A stretch of DNA of 64,000 nucleotides, from the NCBI GenBank assembly GCA_022867625.1, contig JALIFM010000001.1, forward strand, positions 186,001 to 250,000, read 5' to 3'. The notes under the pieces are model-generated. The model saw only the letters and a program-made list of their open reading frames with translations. It ran no database searches and was not told where the DNA came from. The stretch's first letter is position 1. Each line of letters starts with the position of its first letter. Source of the stretch: Lachnospiraceae bacterium NSJ-143 (GTDB lineage: Bacteria > Bacillota > Clostridia > Lachnospirales > Anaerotignaceae). Position numbers and translations under genes: made by a program. Positions 45,781 to 56,600 of the stretch are shown here, in pieces.

Positions 45781-46974
45781 ATGGATAATAAAAACAGAAT
45801 ATATTTCGATAACGCTGCTACAACCCCCGTTAGGAAGGAAGTATTTGACGAAATCAGGCCGTACTTTACAGAGCTGTACGGAAACGCCTCAAGCATATAT
45901 GAAATAGCGCACCAAAGCCAGAAGGCTATGGAAAAGGCGAGGCGTCAGGTTGCATCTGCAATAGGTGCCAGAGACAGCGAGATTTTCTTTACTGCCGGAG
46001 GAAGTGAGAGCGACAACTGGGCTATAAAGGGTGTAGCAGACGCCCTTTCAAATAAAGGAAAGCATATTATAACCACCAAAATTGAGCACCATGCTGTTCT
46101 CCATACCTGTGAATTTCTTGAAAAGCATGGGTATGATGTGACATATCTTCCGGTGGATGAGTACGGGCTTGTGTCGGTTGATGAGCTTAAAAACGCTCTG
46201 AGGCCGGATACAATACTCATATCGGTGATGTTTGCCAACAATGAGATAGGAACAATAGAGCCTGTGGCAGAGATTGGTAAAATCGCCAGAGAGCATGGCA
46301 TATATTTCCATACAGACGCAGTGCAGGCCGTAGGCCATGTAAATATAAATGTGAACGATATGAATATAGATTTGCTCTCAATGAGCGGCCACAAGCTGGG
46401 AGCGCCAAAGGGAATAGGCGCGCTGTATATAAGGAGTGGGGTTAAGATTTCAAACCTTATACACGGCGGCGGTCAGGAAAAGGGCAAGCGTGCCGGAACT
46501 GAGAATATACCGGGAATTGTGGGCCTTGGAAAGGCCATAGAGCTTGCCGTTTCGGAGATAGATACAGAAAACGAGCGGCTTATTAAAATGAGAGACAGGA
46601 TTATAGAGAGTATAACATCTTCAATAAGCCACAGCAGGCTCAATGGACATCCGGAAAAAAGGCTTCCGGGAAACGTAAATATTTCATTTGAGTTTATAGA
46701 AGGAGAAGGCATGCTGCTTTTGCTTGACAACAAGGGCATAAGTGCATCAAGCGGCAGCGCATGTACATCAGGCTCCCTTGACCCGTCGCACGTTCTGCTC
46801 TCAATAGGGCTTCCGCATGAAAAAGCGCATGGTTCTCTCAGACTAACACTATCAAGAAACAACACAATGGAGGAGGTCGAGTACTTTCTCAAAGAGATTG
46901 GGCCTATAGTGGAAAGGCTCAGGCAAATGTCACCGCTTTACGAGGAATTTATTAAAAACAACAGAGCTGTCTGA
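45781..46974 (+). CDS. nifS: cysteine desulfurase (NifS/IscS type)
   Basis: 397 residues. PLP enzyme giving sulfur for Fe-S clusters: YFDNAATTP at the N-terminus, IEHHAVLH, Schiff-base Lys205 in SGHKLGAPKG and the mobile-loop SGSACTSG with Cys328. The SGSACTSGSLDPSHVL form is that of IscS/NifS partners of IscU. ATG 45781 is used; a GTG 9 nt upstream is in frame, but neither start has a strong RBS. The scaffold gene follows by 18 bp, so the pair forms an ISC-type assembly unit. No iscR-like gene is adjacent. Confidence 0.92.
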   Translation: MDNKNRIYFDNAATTPVRKEVFDEIRPYFTELYGNASSIYEIAHQSQKAMEKARRQVASAIGARDSEIFFTAGGSESDNWAIKGVADALSNKGKHIITTKIEHHAVLHTCEFLEKHGYDVTYLPVDEYGLVSVDELKNALRPDTILISVMFANNEIGTIEPVAEIGKIAREHGIYFHTDAVQAVGHVNINVNDMNIDLLSMSGHKLGAPKGIGALYIRSGVKISNLIHGGGQEKGKRAGTENIPGIVGLGKAIELAVSEIDTENERLIKMRDRIIESITSSISHSRLNGHPEKRLPGNVNISFEFIEGEGMLLLLDNKGISASSGSACTSGSLDPSHVLLSIGLPHEKAHGSLRLTLSRNNTMEEVEYFLKEIGPIVERLRQMSPLYEEFIKNNRAV

Positions 46975-46992
46975 TAAGGAGAGGTGTTATAT

Positions 46993-47421
46993 ATGGAATA
47001 TTCGGCTAAAGTAATGGAGCATTTTATGAATCCGAGAAATGTGGGCGAAATGGAAAAGCCAAGCGGTGTTGGCACAGTTGGCAACGCCAAATGCGGCGAT
47101 ATTATGAAGGTTTACCTGGATATAGATAAAGACGGGGTTATTCATGACGCCAAGTTTAAGACATTCGGCTGCGGGGCTGCAGTGGCGACAAGCAGCATGG
47201 CAACGGAGCTTGTAAAGGGAAAGACTGTCAACGAGGCTTTGGAGGTTACAAACAAGGCTGTTATGGAAGCCCTTGACGGTCTGCCTCCTGTAAAGGTGCA
47301 CTGCTCATGCCTTGCAGAGGAAGCGATACACGCCGCTCTCTGGGATTACTGCGAAAAAACAGGCAGAAAAATAGAAGGGCTTAAAAAACCGGTAAACGAT
47401 ATAGACGAACTGCATCACTGA
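46993..47421 (+). CDS. iscU: Fe-S cluster scaffold protein (IscU/NifU N-terminal type)
   Basis: 142 residues. Scaffold on which the desulfurase builds [2Fe-2S] and [4Fe-4S] clusters. Conserved cluster ligands are present: Cys34 in AKCGD (with Asp36), Cys60 in FGCGAA, and Cys104 in LPPVKVHCSCLAEEA; a second Cys at 106 is an addition to the usual HCS. Only the IscU-like domain is present, with no NifU C-terminal part. AAGGAGAGG lies 8 nt before the ATG. A terminator follows. Confidence 0.92.
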   Translation: MEYSAKVMEHFMNPRNVGEMEKPSGVGTVGNAKCGDIMKVYLDIDKDGVIHDAKFKTFGCGAAVATSSMATELVKGKTVNEALEVTNKAVMEALDGLPPVKVHCSCLAEEAIHAALWDYCEKTGRKIEGLKKPVNDIDELHH

Positions 47422-47422
47422 A

Positions 47423-47450
47423 AAAAAGGCCCTTAATAAGGGCCTTTTTC
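47423..47450. terminator. bidirectional terminator
   Basis: AAAAAGGCCCTTA/TAAGGGCCTTTTT perfect stem after iscU, facing the convergent gene at 47487. Confidence 0.85.
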
Positions 47451-47486
47451 AATGTTTTTATTCAGAGTGAATCAAGAGATTGTAAA

Positions 47487-48173
47487 TCAGCCGGTGTGTT
47501 CTGCTATAAGGGTTTCGAGGTAGGTTAAGTCATCTTCGGTATCGCTGCCAAGCCACTTGCTTTTGGCTGTTTCAAGAAGAGCTTCCGCCTCATTCCATTT
47601 GCCTTCGGCTGTTTTTTCAAAAATATTGAGCGTTGATATTATGCCGCCAATTTGCCTGTTTTCAGACAATTGGCTGAATTGCTTTCTGTATGTTTCCATT
47701 ACATCTGCTGCCTTGTCATTTTCGCCAAGGTAAAAAAGCACATAGGCCATGTCAGCGGCGTAGACTGCCCTGTTGAATCCTCTGAGCTTTGATGGATACA
47801 CCTTGGCAAGAGCTTTTTGGGCAGAGAGGTAATCTTTTTTTGCGCAGCAGGCCGCACAGATGTTTATATATTTTATTGATATCAGCTGCTTTGATTTTAT
47901 TCCGTCCATAAGCTCTGTAATCTCTTTGATATACCTGTCCGGGTCGGATTTTATAAGTGGCTGTATGGCGTTGACTTTTTTTAAAAATCCTCTGGCCCAC
48001 AAAGTGTAGACTGCCAGAGCGGAAACTACAACCAATATAAAAAACAGGTATAATATTATTCTGAAAGTGGACTCCTGAAGTATTCCGGCGCCTTTTGCTA
48101 TTCCAAGACAAAAGCTTACGGCTATTAAAATGCACCAAAATAATATCCTGATTTTATTCATGCTTTTTCCCAT
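47487..48173 (-). CDS. membrane protein with a TPR-like cytoplasmic region, unknown function
   Basis: 228 residues. Two hydrophobic helices (about 8-26 and 36-58) are followed by a helical region (about 70-225) in which Ala/Leu/Tyr periodicity (AQKALAKVYPSKLRGFNRAVYAADMAYVLFYLGENDKAADVMETY) resembles tetratricopeptide repeats. No enzyme motif is seen. AAAGGAG lies before the ATG. It starts 23 bp after the ABC-F gene on the same strand, so they are probably co-transcribed. Confidence 0.7.
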   Translation of the reverse strand: MGKSMNKIRILFWCILIAVSFCLGIAKGAGILQESTFRIILYLFFILVVVSALAVYTLWARGFLKKVNAIQPLIKSDPDRYIKEITELMDGIKSKQLISIKYINICAACCAKKDYLSAQKALAKVYPSKLRGFNRAVYAADMAYVLFYLGENDKAADVMETYRKQFSQLSENRQIGGIISTLNIFEKTAEGKWNEAEALLETAKSKWLGSDTEDDLTYLETLIAEHTG

Positions 48174-48196
48174 ATAAAACTCCTTTCTGCCATGTG

Positions 48197-50014
48197 TTAC
48201 CTGCCGTCCTGTTCCTTGATTTTATTGCTGAGGTCCTCCAGATACTCCCAGCGCTCAATTTTTTCCTCAAGCATGGCCTCGGTCTTTTCCTTTTCAGCGG
48301 CAAGGTCGTTAAGCCTGACAAAATCAGTTGAGTTTTCAGCCATTTCAGCGTTGAGCTGTTCAATCTTTTCTTCAAGGGCTGATATATCGCCCTCTATTGT
48401 GTCGTATTCCTTCTGCTCTTTATATGTGAATTTAAGCCGGTTTTGATGGTTTGATTTATAGGACTGCTTTTTTTCAGGCTCTGCGGTGACAGGGCTTTCC
48501 TCATACTGAGGGCGCTTTATTGAATAGTCGGTATAGCCGCCCTCGTACTGCTTGATGTTTCCGCCTTCCTCAAAGGCAAATATGCGCTTTACAATCCTGT
48601 CCAGAAAATAACGGTCGTGAGATACTGTTATGACAACACCGTCGAAGCTGTCCAGAAATTCCTCAAGGAGTGTCATTGTGGCTATATCAAGGTCGTTTGT
48701 AGGCTCGTCAAGTATAAGGACATTGGGCTCTTCCATAAGTACACGCAGAAGGTTGAGCCTGCGCTTTTCACCTCCGGAAAGCCGTTTAATATGTGTGTGC
48801 TGCAAGTAAGGCGGAAAAAGGAATTTCTCAAGCATTTGGCTTGCCGAGGCTGTTCCGTCAGGGGTTTTTACATACTCGGCGGTATCCCGTATATAGTCTA
48901 TAACTTTTTTTTCAGGGTCCATAAATGAGATGTGACCGGTGTCGTCTGAGTCGATTTCCTGTGTATAGTAGCCTATTTTGACTGTCTGGCCTATTGTCAC
49001 GTTTCCGGAATCGGGGCTTTCTATTCCTGCTGTTATTTTCATAAGCGTTGTCTTTCCGCAGCCGTTTTTTCCTACAAAGCCCACCCTGTCGCCTTTTAGG
49101 AATATATAAGAGAAATTACTGAAAAGAAGCTTTTCGCCGTAGGACTTTGATATATTTTCAAGCTCTATTATTGTCCTTCCAAGGCGTGAAGAGACAGAGC
49201 CTATTTTTATTGTCTCGTCTGATTTGAAGTCGGCAGTATTTTTCATATCTTCATACCGCTCAATTCTTGCCTTCTGCTTTGTGGAGCGTGCCAGCGCGCC
49301 TCTCTGTATCCATTTAAGCTCTGTGCGCAGTATTGACTTTCTTTTGCGGTCGGAAGCCATGGCCATTTCCTCACGCTCCGCCTTAAGTGAGAGAAATCCT
49401 GAATAATTGGTGTCATATGTGTATAGCTTTCCTTTGTCTATTTCGGCTATGCGGTTTGATACGCTGTCAAGGAAATACCTGTCGTGTGTCACCATAACAA
49501 TAGCGCCTCTGAATTTTTTAAGGTAATCCTCAAGGTAGTCTGCCATCTCGCTGTCAAGGTGGTTTGTAGGCTCGTCAAGCACAAGTATATCGGCTGGAGA
49601 TACCAGTACAGATATAAGGGATACGCGCTTTTTCTGTCCGCCGGAAAGCTCAGAGAGCTTTTGGCTGTAATCGCTCAGTCCAAAACGTGTCAAAAGTGCC
49701 TTGGCTTCAGTTTCAATATCCCATGCGTGCTCCTTTTTTGTGTTGTTTTCGAGAACATACTGTAATACAGTCTCGTCCTTTTCAAATACTGGGTGCTGGT
49801 TGAGATAGCGCACTATTATTCCGTTTGCCTTTGTGACCGTCCCGCTTTGAGGCTCTTCAATGCCGGAAATTATTTTTAAAAGAGTTGACTTGCCCGTACC
49901 GTTTATGCCTATTACGCCTATTTTGTCGTTTTCCTGAATAAAAAGAGATACATTGTCAAGAAGTGTTTTTTCCGTAAATGCGTGTGTTATATTTTCAGCT
50001 GATAGTATGTTCAA
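48197..50014 (-). CDS. ABC-F family ATPase (Uup/YfmR-like)
   Basis: 605 residues, two ATPase domains: Walker A GINGTGKST (about 36), LSGGQKKR, LVLDEPTNHLD; then GKNGCGKTT (about 322), LSGGEKRR, LILDEPTNDLD. A charged linker (about 235-275) separates them, and a C-terminal coiled coil (about 530-603, EKIEQLNAEM...) gives the Uup/YfmR type. Such proteins act on ribosomes or in DNA-related functions in the cytoplasm, not in transport. It differs from the shorter ABC-F at 14980, which lacks the coiled coil. Confidence 0.9.
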   Translation of the reverse strand: MNILSAENITHAFTEKTLLDNVSLFIQENDKIGVIGINGTGKSTLLKIISGIEEPQSGTVTKANGIIVRYLNQHPVFEKDETVLQYVLENNTKKEHAWDIETEAKALLTRFGLSDYSQKLSELSGGQKKRVSLISVLVSPADILVLDEPTNHLDSEMADYLEDYLKKFRGAIVMVTHDRYFLDSVSNRIAEIDKGKLYTYDTNYSGFLSLKAEREEMAMASDRKRKSILRTELKWIQRGALARSTKQKARIERYEDMKNTADFKSDETIKIGSVSSRLGRTIIELENISKSYGEKLLFSNFSYIFLKGDRVGFVGKNGCGKTTLMKITAGIESPDSGNVTIGQTVKIGYYTQEIDSDDTGHISFMDPEKKVIDYIRDTAEYVKTPDGTASASQMLEKFLFPPYLQHTHIKRLSGGEKRRLNLLRVLMEEPNVLILDEPTNDLDIATMTLLEEFLDSFDGVVITVSHDRYFLDRIVKRIFAFEEGGNIKQYEGGYTDYSIKRPQYEESPVTAEPEKKQSYKSNHQNRLKFTYKEQKEYDTIEGDISALEEKIEQLNAEMAENSTDFVRLNDLAAEKEKTEAMLEEKIERWEYLEDLSNKIKEQDGR

Positions 50015-50147
50015 TTTGGATTCTCCGTTCTGTACTGTCGATTTTGTTTGCCGGAAAACAAAAAACAGCTGTTTTGCCGGACACAGATATATTATTTTTC
50101 TTTAAAATATATTAAAATATAAAGTAAAAGTCAAGGAGGCGAGCGGT

Positions 50148-51455
50148 ATGGGCATAAATTACAGGTTTGTGGATGAAAATTTAAAAAAGGAGCTTGTTGA
50201 GCTCAGGAGAATGTTCCACAGGTTTCCGGAGGCCGGGTGGATGGAATTTTTGACTACCTGCAAAATAGTTGAATATTTGGACAGGCTGGGATTCAAAGTG
50301 TTTTACGGGCAGAATTTTTTAAAGCCGGGCCAAAGGTGGGGCCAGCCGCTGGAAAGATTTGTAAAAGAGAGCATGCTTAATGCTGAAAAGCACGGAGTTC
50401 CAAGAGGCTTTATAGATGAGGTGAAAAACGGATTTACTGGCGCGGCCGGAGTAATGAGGTTTTCAGAGAGCGGGCCTGTATGTGTTTTCAGGTTTGATAT
50501 TGACGGCTTGAGGATTACAGAAAGCACAAAGGAGGGGCACAGGCCATTTGAGCTTGGATTTTCTTCTGAGAATGAAAATTATATGCATGCCTGCGGACAC
50601 GACGGGCATATGGCTGTGGGGCTTTGTCTGGCGAAAATCCTGTCTGACAACAGGCACAGGCTTAAAGGCGAGGCAAGGTTCATATTCCAGCCGGCTGAGG
50701 AGGGCTGCCGCGGCGGACAGGCAGTAGCAGAAAGCGGATTTATTGAGAGCGCCGATTATGTTTTAGGAGGGCATATAGGGGTATGCTCGCTTAAAAAGGG
50801 TGAGACAGCGGCAGTAAAAGGCGGATTTCTCTGCACAACAAAGTTGGATATACATTTTTTGGGACACAGTGCACATGCATCAAACTCGCCGGAAAGCGGG
50901 AGAAACGCGCTTTTGGCCGCGGCTGAATTTGTACTGTCTGCAAATGCCATACCACGGCACAGCGGCGGTGCCACAATGGTAAATATAGGGGTGTTAAATG
51001 CCGGAGAGGGAAGGAACATAATACCGGATACAGCTTATGTTGAAGCTGAAACAAGGGGAGAGACACAAAGGCTTAATGAATATATGAAAACCGAGCTTAT
51101 CCGCAGGGCCAACGGTGCAGCCGCTATGTATGGCTGCGAGGTTGAAATAGAAATGGCCGGCGAGGCGGGTGGCTTTGCGTCAAACGCTGATTTAAAGGCC
51201 GCCGCAAAGGAAATATGCGGGGCTATGGGCGAAGGTGTCAGCTATGCCGAGAAAAACTTTGGAGCTTCGGAAGACTTCTCAAATCTGGCTGTGGAGGCGG
51301 AAAAATACGGTGCGAAATCTGCGTATTTTACATTTGGAAGCGCTGTAAAGGGCGTACACCACAGCCCTGAATTCGACTTTGATGAGGATACAATGGCTCT
51401 TGAACTGGAGTTTTTTGCCAGAGCAGCCCAAAGGTTTATGGGCAGTGAGGACTGA
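50148..51455 (+). CDS. M20 family amidohydrolase (AbgA-like)
   Basis: 435 residues, close to AbgA (p-aminobenzoyl-glutamate hydrolase subunit A). Di-metal M20 peptidase fold with HACGHDGHMAVGL, FQPAEEGCRGG, and the dimerisation domain starting LDIHFLGHSAHASNSPESGRNALLAAA. The insertion FLKPGQRWGQPLERF near residues 60-75 is typical of the AbgA type. It would hydrolyse N-acyl or amidobenzoyl amino acids; the exact substrate is not shown. AGGAGG before the ATG; it is followed by yjbQ 22 bp later. Confidence 0.85.
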   Translation: MGINYRFVDENLKKELVELRRMFHRFPEAGWMEFLTTCKIVEYLDRLGFKVFYGQNFLKPGQRWGQPLERFVKESMLNAEKHGVPRGFIDEVKNGFTGAAGVMRFSESGPVCVFRFDIDGLRITESTKEGHRPFELGFSSENENYMHACGHDGHMAVGLCLAKILSDNRHRLKGEARFIFQPAEEGCRGGQAVAESGFIESADYVLGGHIGVCSLKKGETAAVKGGFLCTTKLDIHFLGHSAHASNSPESGRNALLAAAEFVLSANAIPRHSGGATMVNIGVLNAGEGRNIIPDTAYVEAETRGETQRLNEYMKTELIRRANGAAAMYGCEVEIEMAGEAGGFASNADLKAAAKEICGAMGEGVSYAEKNFGASEDFSNLAVEAEKYGAKSAYFTFGSAVKGVHHSPEFDFDEDTMALELEFFARAAQRFMGSED

Positions 51456-51477
51456 TTTGTAAGAAAGGAGAGAGGAT

Positions 51478-51882
51478 ATGACTGAAACCTGTTCATTTAC
51501 AATTAAGACATCTGCACATTCTCAGATGAAGGATATTACGGAAAACGTAAAGCGTATTATCGCCGAAAGCGGGGTTGAAAGCGGCATATGTGTAGTTTTT
51601 TCAGCCCATACTACAGGGGGGATAACTATTAACGAAAATGCTGACCCTGATGTTAAAAGCGATATGCTTTGCGGACTTGACAGGGCCGTGCCGTGGAGCG
51701 CAGGCTACAGGCACATGGAGGGCAACTCGGCGGCGCATATAAAAGCGTCTTTAATGGGGTTTAGCCAGACAATAATAATCAGCAGAGGCAAGCCGCTTCT
51801 TGGCACATGGCAGAACATTTATTTTGCAGAGTTTGACGGTCCAAGGACAAGGACAGTATTTGTAAAAATAATGGAAGGATAG
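51478..51882 (+). CDS. YjbQ/UPF0047 family protein
   Basis: 134 residues, the usual length. Family segments HTTGGITINENADPDVKSDM, YRHMEGNSAAHIKASLMG and QNIYFAEFDGPR are all present, including the His/Glu metal-site pattern. Members show thiamine-phosphate synthase activity in vitro, but the true role is unclear. Probably co-transcribed with the M20 hydrolase, and followed by a terminator. Confidence 0.9.
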   Translation: MTETCSFTIKTSAHSQMKDITENVKRIIAESGVESGICVVFSAHTTGGITINENADPDVKSDMLCGLDRAVPWSAGYRHMEGNSAAHIKASLMGFSQTIIISRGKPLLGTWQNIYFAEFDGPRTRTVFVKIMEG

Positions 51883-51898
51883 GATGTTTTAAATGTTT

Positions 51899-51928
51899 AA
51901 AAGCCGGAGGCATTCCGGCTCTTTTTTA
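51899..51928 (+). terminator. intrinsic terminator
   Basis: AAGCCGGA/TCCGGCT stem with T6, after yjbQ. Confidence 0.8.
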
Positions 51929-52244
51929 TTGACCGTTTTTTGAAGGCAGATTCGGTTTTGAATTTGATGATAAAATTAATTTATTAAAATTCCCTATACA
52001 TTTTTAATGAATAGGGCTTATTTTTATTTACATTATATTGCGGAGAAATTTTCATCTGGTAATAAAAAAGTGACAAATTTCTTAAGAAATCCTTAAAAAT
52101 CAAGGGTTTTCCTTCATAAAAGCTTAAATGATTCTTAAGAAACAAACGGCTGGAAATTATGTATAATTAAACTGCGAAAGAAATTATATTTTATTTTATC
52201 TGTAACCGGTATTTAAGTGGTTTTACATAAGGGAGGTTTCATAA
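51929..52244 (+). promoter_or_regulatory. control region of the RND efflux genes with twin palindromes
   Basis: A gene-free stretch. TTTCTTAAGAAA (52078-52089) and TTCTTAAGAA (52132-52141) are perfect palindromes 53 bp apart, about five helical turns. A TATAAT -10 lies at 52162-52167, with a weak -35 (GAAACA) that overlaps the second palindrome. A dimeric repressor, for example TetR or MarR type, could bind both. No regulator gene is adjacent. Confidence 0.5.
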
Positions 52245-53693
52245 GTGAAAAAATTTGTGGCTCATATCAGTCTGCCAGCTGCTCTAATACTGTCAGCTGC
52301 TGTATTTACAGGCTGCGGGCAGTCAGCCGCAGCCAATGAACCGTCGGCGTCCTCGTCGGCTTCATCGTCTGAATCTGATGCCGTGGAGTTTGACCCAAAC
52401 AGTGTGGCTGTTGAGACAAGCGTGGTGAAAAAGGGTTCAATAGAGGAAAAATCAATGTTTTCAGGAACGGTAAACCCTGTTAAGAAGGTTGACGTTGCGT
52501 CTCCGCGTTCTGGTGTTAAGGTAACAGAGGTAAAATTTGACGTGGGCGACAGCGTAAAGGCCGGGGATATACTCTTTAAGCTTGACACAACAGATATACA
52601 AAACAACATCAGCATACTGAATGCCTCTCTGGCATCGGCGGATGCGTCTATAGAGTCAGCAAAAACAGACCTTTCGCAGGTGGAAGGCTCACAGATTAAG
52701 CTTCAGATTGAAAACAGCAGGAATGCCGTTTCTGATGCTGAAAGGGAGTACCAGTCAGCAAAGACTGCCCTTGACAACGCAAAAAGGGATTACGATTCAG
52801 GAAATGCGCTTTTTACACAGGGAGCGCTTGCACAGAATGAGCTTACAAAGCTTAAGACCGACTATGACGAGGCAGTAAGAAAGGAACAGGCTGCGCGCCA
52901 GAGCTTGGATACCGCCAAGTACAGCTATGACCTGCTTGTAAATGAGACTGTGGCTGAAAACAAAAAGCGTGCGCAGGACAGCCTTAATTCTGCCATAGCA
53001 TCAAAAAATGCTCAGGCCGCTCAGATGAAATCATATCAGAAGGAGCTTTCGGACTCCAGCGTTACAAGCCCTGTAAACGGTACTGTGCTTGAGTGCAACG
53101 CTGTGGCAGGCTCGGTTTTGGGAAGCGATATGCCTTTTGTTATAGTTGACTTAAGCACTGTAAAAATTGAGATAAATGTTTCTGAGGAGGTAATAAACTC
53201 CATAGCTGTGGGGGATGAGGCCGAAATTACAGTAAAGGCATATTCCGACCATAATTTCACAGGAAAGATTTCCACAATATCTCCAGGCTCAAATTCAGAC
53301 GGTACATTTCCGGTTACAATAGAGATACCTAACCCAAACGGTGAGCTCAAAAGCGGAATGTTTGCTGAGGTGCGGTTTGTAAAGAACAGGAGCACTGACA
53401 GTATTGTTATAGACAAGAATGCCGTGCTTATAGATAGTACAAGCGAATACGTGTTTATAATAGAGGACGGAAAAGCCAGGAGAGTAGATGTTACAACCGG
53501 AATTGACAATGGAACTGAGGTGGAGATTCTCAGCGGACTTACAGCCGGAATGGAGGTTGTGACCAACGGCAGCAGCTATCTTAATAACGGCGACAGCGTA
53601 AGGATTGTAACAGGCGACGGAAGCGTAAAAGGTGTGCCGGAAGGCGAGACGCCGAAAAACGGCGGTGACGAGCCGTTAAAAGGGGAGGAATAA
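52245..53693 (+). CDS. RND efflux periplasmic-adaptor-like lipoprotein
   Basis: 482 residues, GTG start with GGGAGG upstream. Lipobox FTGC (Cys24) and a Ser/Ala-rich linker. The membrane fusion protein layout follows: barrel/lipoyl half (VEEKSMFSGTVNPVKKVDV), a long coiled coil (about 120-255), second lipoyl half (SSVTSPVNGTVLECN), and beta-barrel. In a Gram-positive-type cell this lipid-anchored adaptor works with the pump alone. It is 3 bp before the pump gene. A Gly/Glu-rich tail ends the protein. Confidence 0.9.
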   Translation: MKKFVAHISLPAALILSAAVFTGCGQSAAANEPSASSSASSSESDAVEFDPNSVAVETSVVKKGSIEEKSMFSGTVNPVKKVDVASPRSGVKVTEVKFDVGDSVKAGDILFKLDTTDIQNNISILNASLASADASIESAKTDLSQVEGSQIKLQIENSRNAVSDAEREYQSAKTALDNAKRDYDSGNALFTQGALAQNELTKLKTDYDEAVRKEQAARQSLDTAKYSYDLLVNETVAENKKRAQDSLNSAIASKNAQAAQMKSYQKELSDSSVTSPVNGTVLECNAVAGSVLGSDMPFVIVDLSTVKIEINVSEEVINSIAVGDEAEITVKAYSDHNFTGKISTISPGSNSDGTFPVTIEIPNPNGELKSGMFAEVRFVKNRSTDSIVIDKNAVLIDSTSEYVFIIEDGKARRVDVTTGIDNGTEVEILSGLTAGMEVVTNGSSYLNNGDSVRIVTGDGSVKGVPEGETPKNGGDEPLKGEE

Positions 53694-53696
53694 AAC

Positions 53697-56600
53697 ATGC
53701 TCTCAAAAATTTCAATTAAACGCCCCGTCACTACAGTAATGGTTATACTTATGGTTTTTCTCGGCGGGCTTGTGGCGTATGACAACCTTGAAGTGGCGTT
53801 TATGCCTTCTGTTGATTATCCGCAGATTGTTGTCGGTACATCCTATGATGGCGCAGGGCCTCAGGAGGTTGAGGAAATGGTTACAAAGCCCCTTGAAAAG
53901 GTGCTCTCTACCGTTACTGATGTAAAAACTGTAAGGTCATGGTCCATGCTGGGCTTTTCACAGGTTTCCCTTGAGTTTAACGATGGTGTTGATCTTGACC
54001 AGAAAACCAACGATGTAAGGGATAAGCTGGAAATGGTGTACCTGCCGGACGACGCAGAAAAGCCGTCTATATATAAATACAACTCCGAGGAAGAATCAAG
54101 CAGCATAACTGTAGGCGTAAGGAGCAGCCGCTATAACCCGTATACGCTCTACAACCTTATAGACGACAGGCTCAAAAACAGATTTGAAAGTATAGAAGGG
54201 GTATCCGCAGTTGAAATATGGGGTGGAAGACAGTATGAGATAGATGTTACTGTTGACCCTGTAAAGCTGAGCGGATATGGCGTAACAATAGACGATATAT
54301 CAAACGCCATATCAAAGGAGAACAATAATGCCGGAGCGGGCAGTGTTACCCAGGGCAACTCGTCAATGGATTTAAGGGCCATAGGTGAATTTAAGTCTGA
54401 GGAGGATATAAAAAATATCCCCGTAGTTACAAACAAGGGCAATATAATACACGTAAACGATGTTGCTGATGTCAGAAAGGTTGAAAAAGAGCAGAACATA
54501 CAGGCTATAATAAACGGTGAGGACGGTATAATACTTTCAATCTCAAAGCAGTCCGACGCCAATATTGTTACTGTAAGCGACAACCTTGAAAAGGAAATTA
54601 AGGAAATACAGTCTGAGTTTCCAGACATAACAATAGAGCTTCTTAACTCTACCAGCGACTATATAAAATCATCTATAGGAAATGTAACCAAAACAGCTTT
54701 TGAAAGCGCCATAGTAGCGGTATTTATACTTCTGCTGTTTCTGAGAGACTGGAAGTCGGCGCTTATAATAGGCGTGTCCATACCGGCCTCCATAATGGCT
54801 ACATTCGGTTTAATGTACCTTACAGGCATTACTATGAACATTATATCCATGGGCGGTATAGTTATTGGTATAGGAATGCTTGTGGATAACTCCGTTGTTG
54901 TGCTTGAGAATATAAATACATATCACAAGCGCGGGTATTCACCGGGGGATTCCGCCTACTATGGAACAAAAGAAGTTGCTATGGCCGTAACGGCGTCAAC
55001 ACTTACTTCTGTAGCGGTGTTTGGCCCTATTGCCTTTGTGCCAGGCATGGTAGGCGCTATTGTAAAGGATTTGTCACTGACAATATGCTTTGCCCTTACA
55101 GCATCGCTTGTTGTGTCTATAACATTTGTGCCTATGGCCTGCTCCAAGCTGCTCTCAAGGCAGGATAAAAGAAAGAGGAAACGTAGGAAGTTCATATTTG
55201 TATTCCTGAGCGATATATGCCTCAAGTTCCTTAACGGGCTGGATATTATATACAGAAAGGTGCTTGCTCTTGCGCTCAGGCACAGGGTTAAGACGGCTCT
55301 GATTGTTATTGCGGCATTTATACTGAGCCTGTGCACATACCCGTTCCTTACAAGCGGGCTTATGAGCGAGACTGACGAGGGTACGGCTTATGTATATATC
55401 AGTCTGCCGGAAGGCACAAAGTTTGAAAAAACGCAGGAAATGCTTTACAGGGCCATTGACCTTATAGGTGATATTCCGGAAACAAAAGATGTGGTAGCCA
55501 TGGCAAACGGAAGCTATGTAAATATACAGTATCAGTTTGTGGACAAGGAAAAAAGAACCCGTTCCTCAGGAGAGATAGCGGACGGAATTAAGATGAGCCT
55601 TGGAAATATTGCCGGGGCCGAAGTTGACGTATACGCGTCGGGAATGGCTATGGGCTCAATGGGCGGCGGAAGCGACCTATACCTTAAGGTGCTGGGAACA
55701 GACACCGATAACCTCAGGCAGGCTGGAAAGGATATTGTAAAAATGCTCAGCACCATACCGGGCGCCGAGAATGTAAAAAGCACATTGGACGATTCTGTCG
55801 CTGAGGGCAATATAACAATAAACAGGGAAAAGGCTGCAAAATACGGTGTCAGCACACAGTCTGTCGCTTCGGCTGTTGCCGCTGCTGTTGACGGAGTTAC
55901 AGCAACAACAATAAAGGCCGACGGAACAGAAACTGATGTAATAATAAAGTATGAGGGCGATAAGGCAAAATACCTTAACGATGTTAAGAATATTACAATA
56001 GCCACCCCTCAGGGCAACATGGTGCCTGTAACCGAGGTTGCTGATTTTACAATTGGTGACGCAGCCATTACAATAACACGTGAGAACCTGCAAAGGTATA
56101 TAACCGTAACCGGAAGGTTTAACGGCCTTGAGATGAGCCAGGTGCAGGAAAAGGTGCAGGAAAAGCTTGACAACTATATAATGCCTGAGGGCACATCATA
56201 TACATTTGGCGGAAACATGCAGACAATGAATGAGATGATGAGGACTCTTACAATAGTGCTTGTAGTTTCAGTGCTCCTTGTTTATATGATTATGGCCTCG
56301 CAGTTTGAATCACTGCTGTATCCGTTTATTATAATGTTTTCAATGCCTATTGCCCTTACAGGCGGTATGCTGGGGCTGTTTGTAACAAGGCAGTCAATTA
56401 CGGCTATGTCAATGCTGGGCTTTATAATGCTTATAGGTATGGTTGTAAATAACGCCATAGTGCTTGTGGACTACACAAACCAGCTGCGCTCTAACAATGG
56501 CCTTGGCTATAATGAGGCGCTGCTTGAGGCGGGGCCTGCAAGGCTGAGACCAATACTTATGACAACGCTTACTACAATAATAGGTATTATGCCTATGGTG

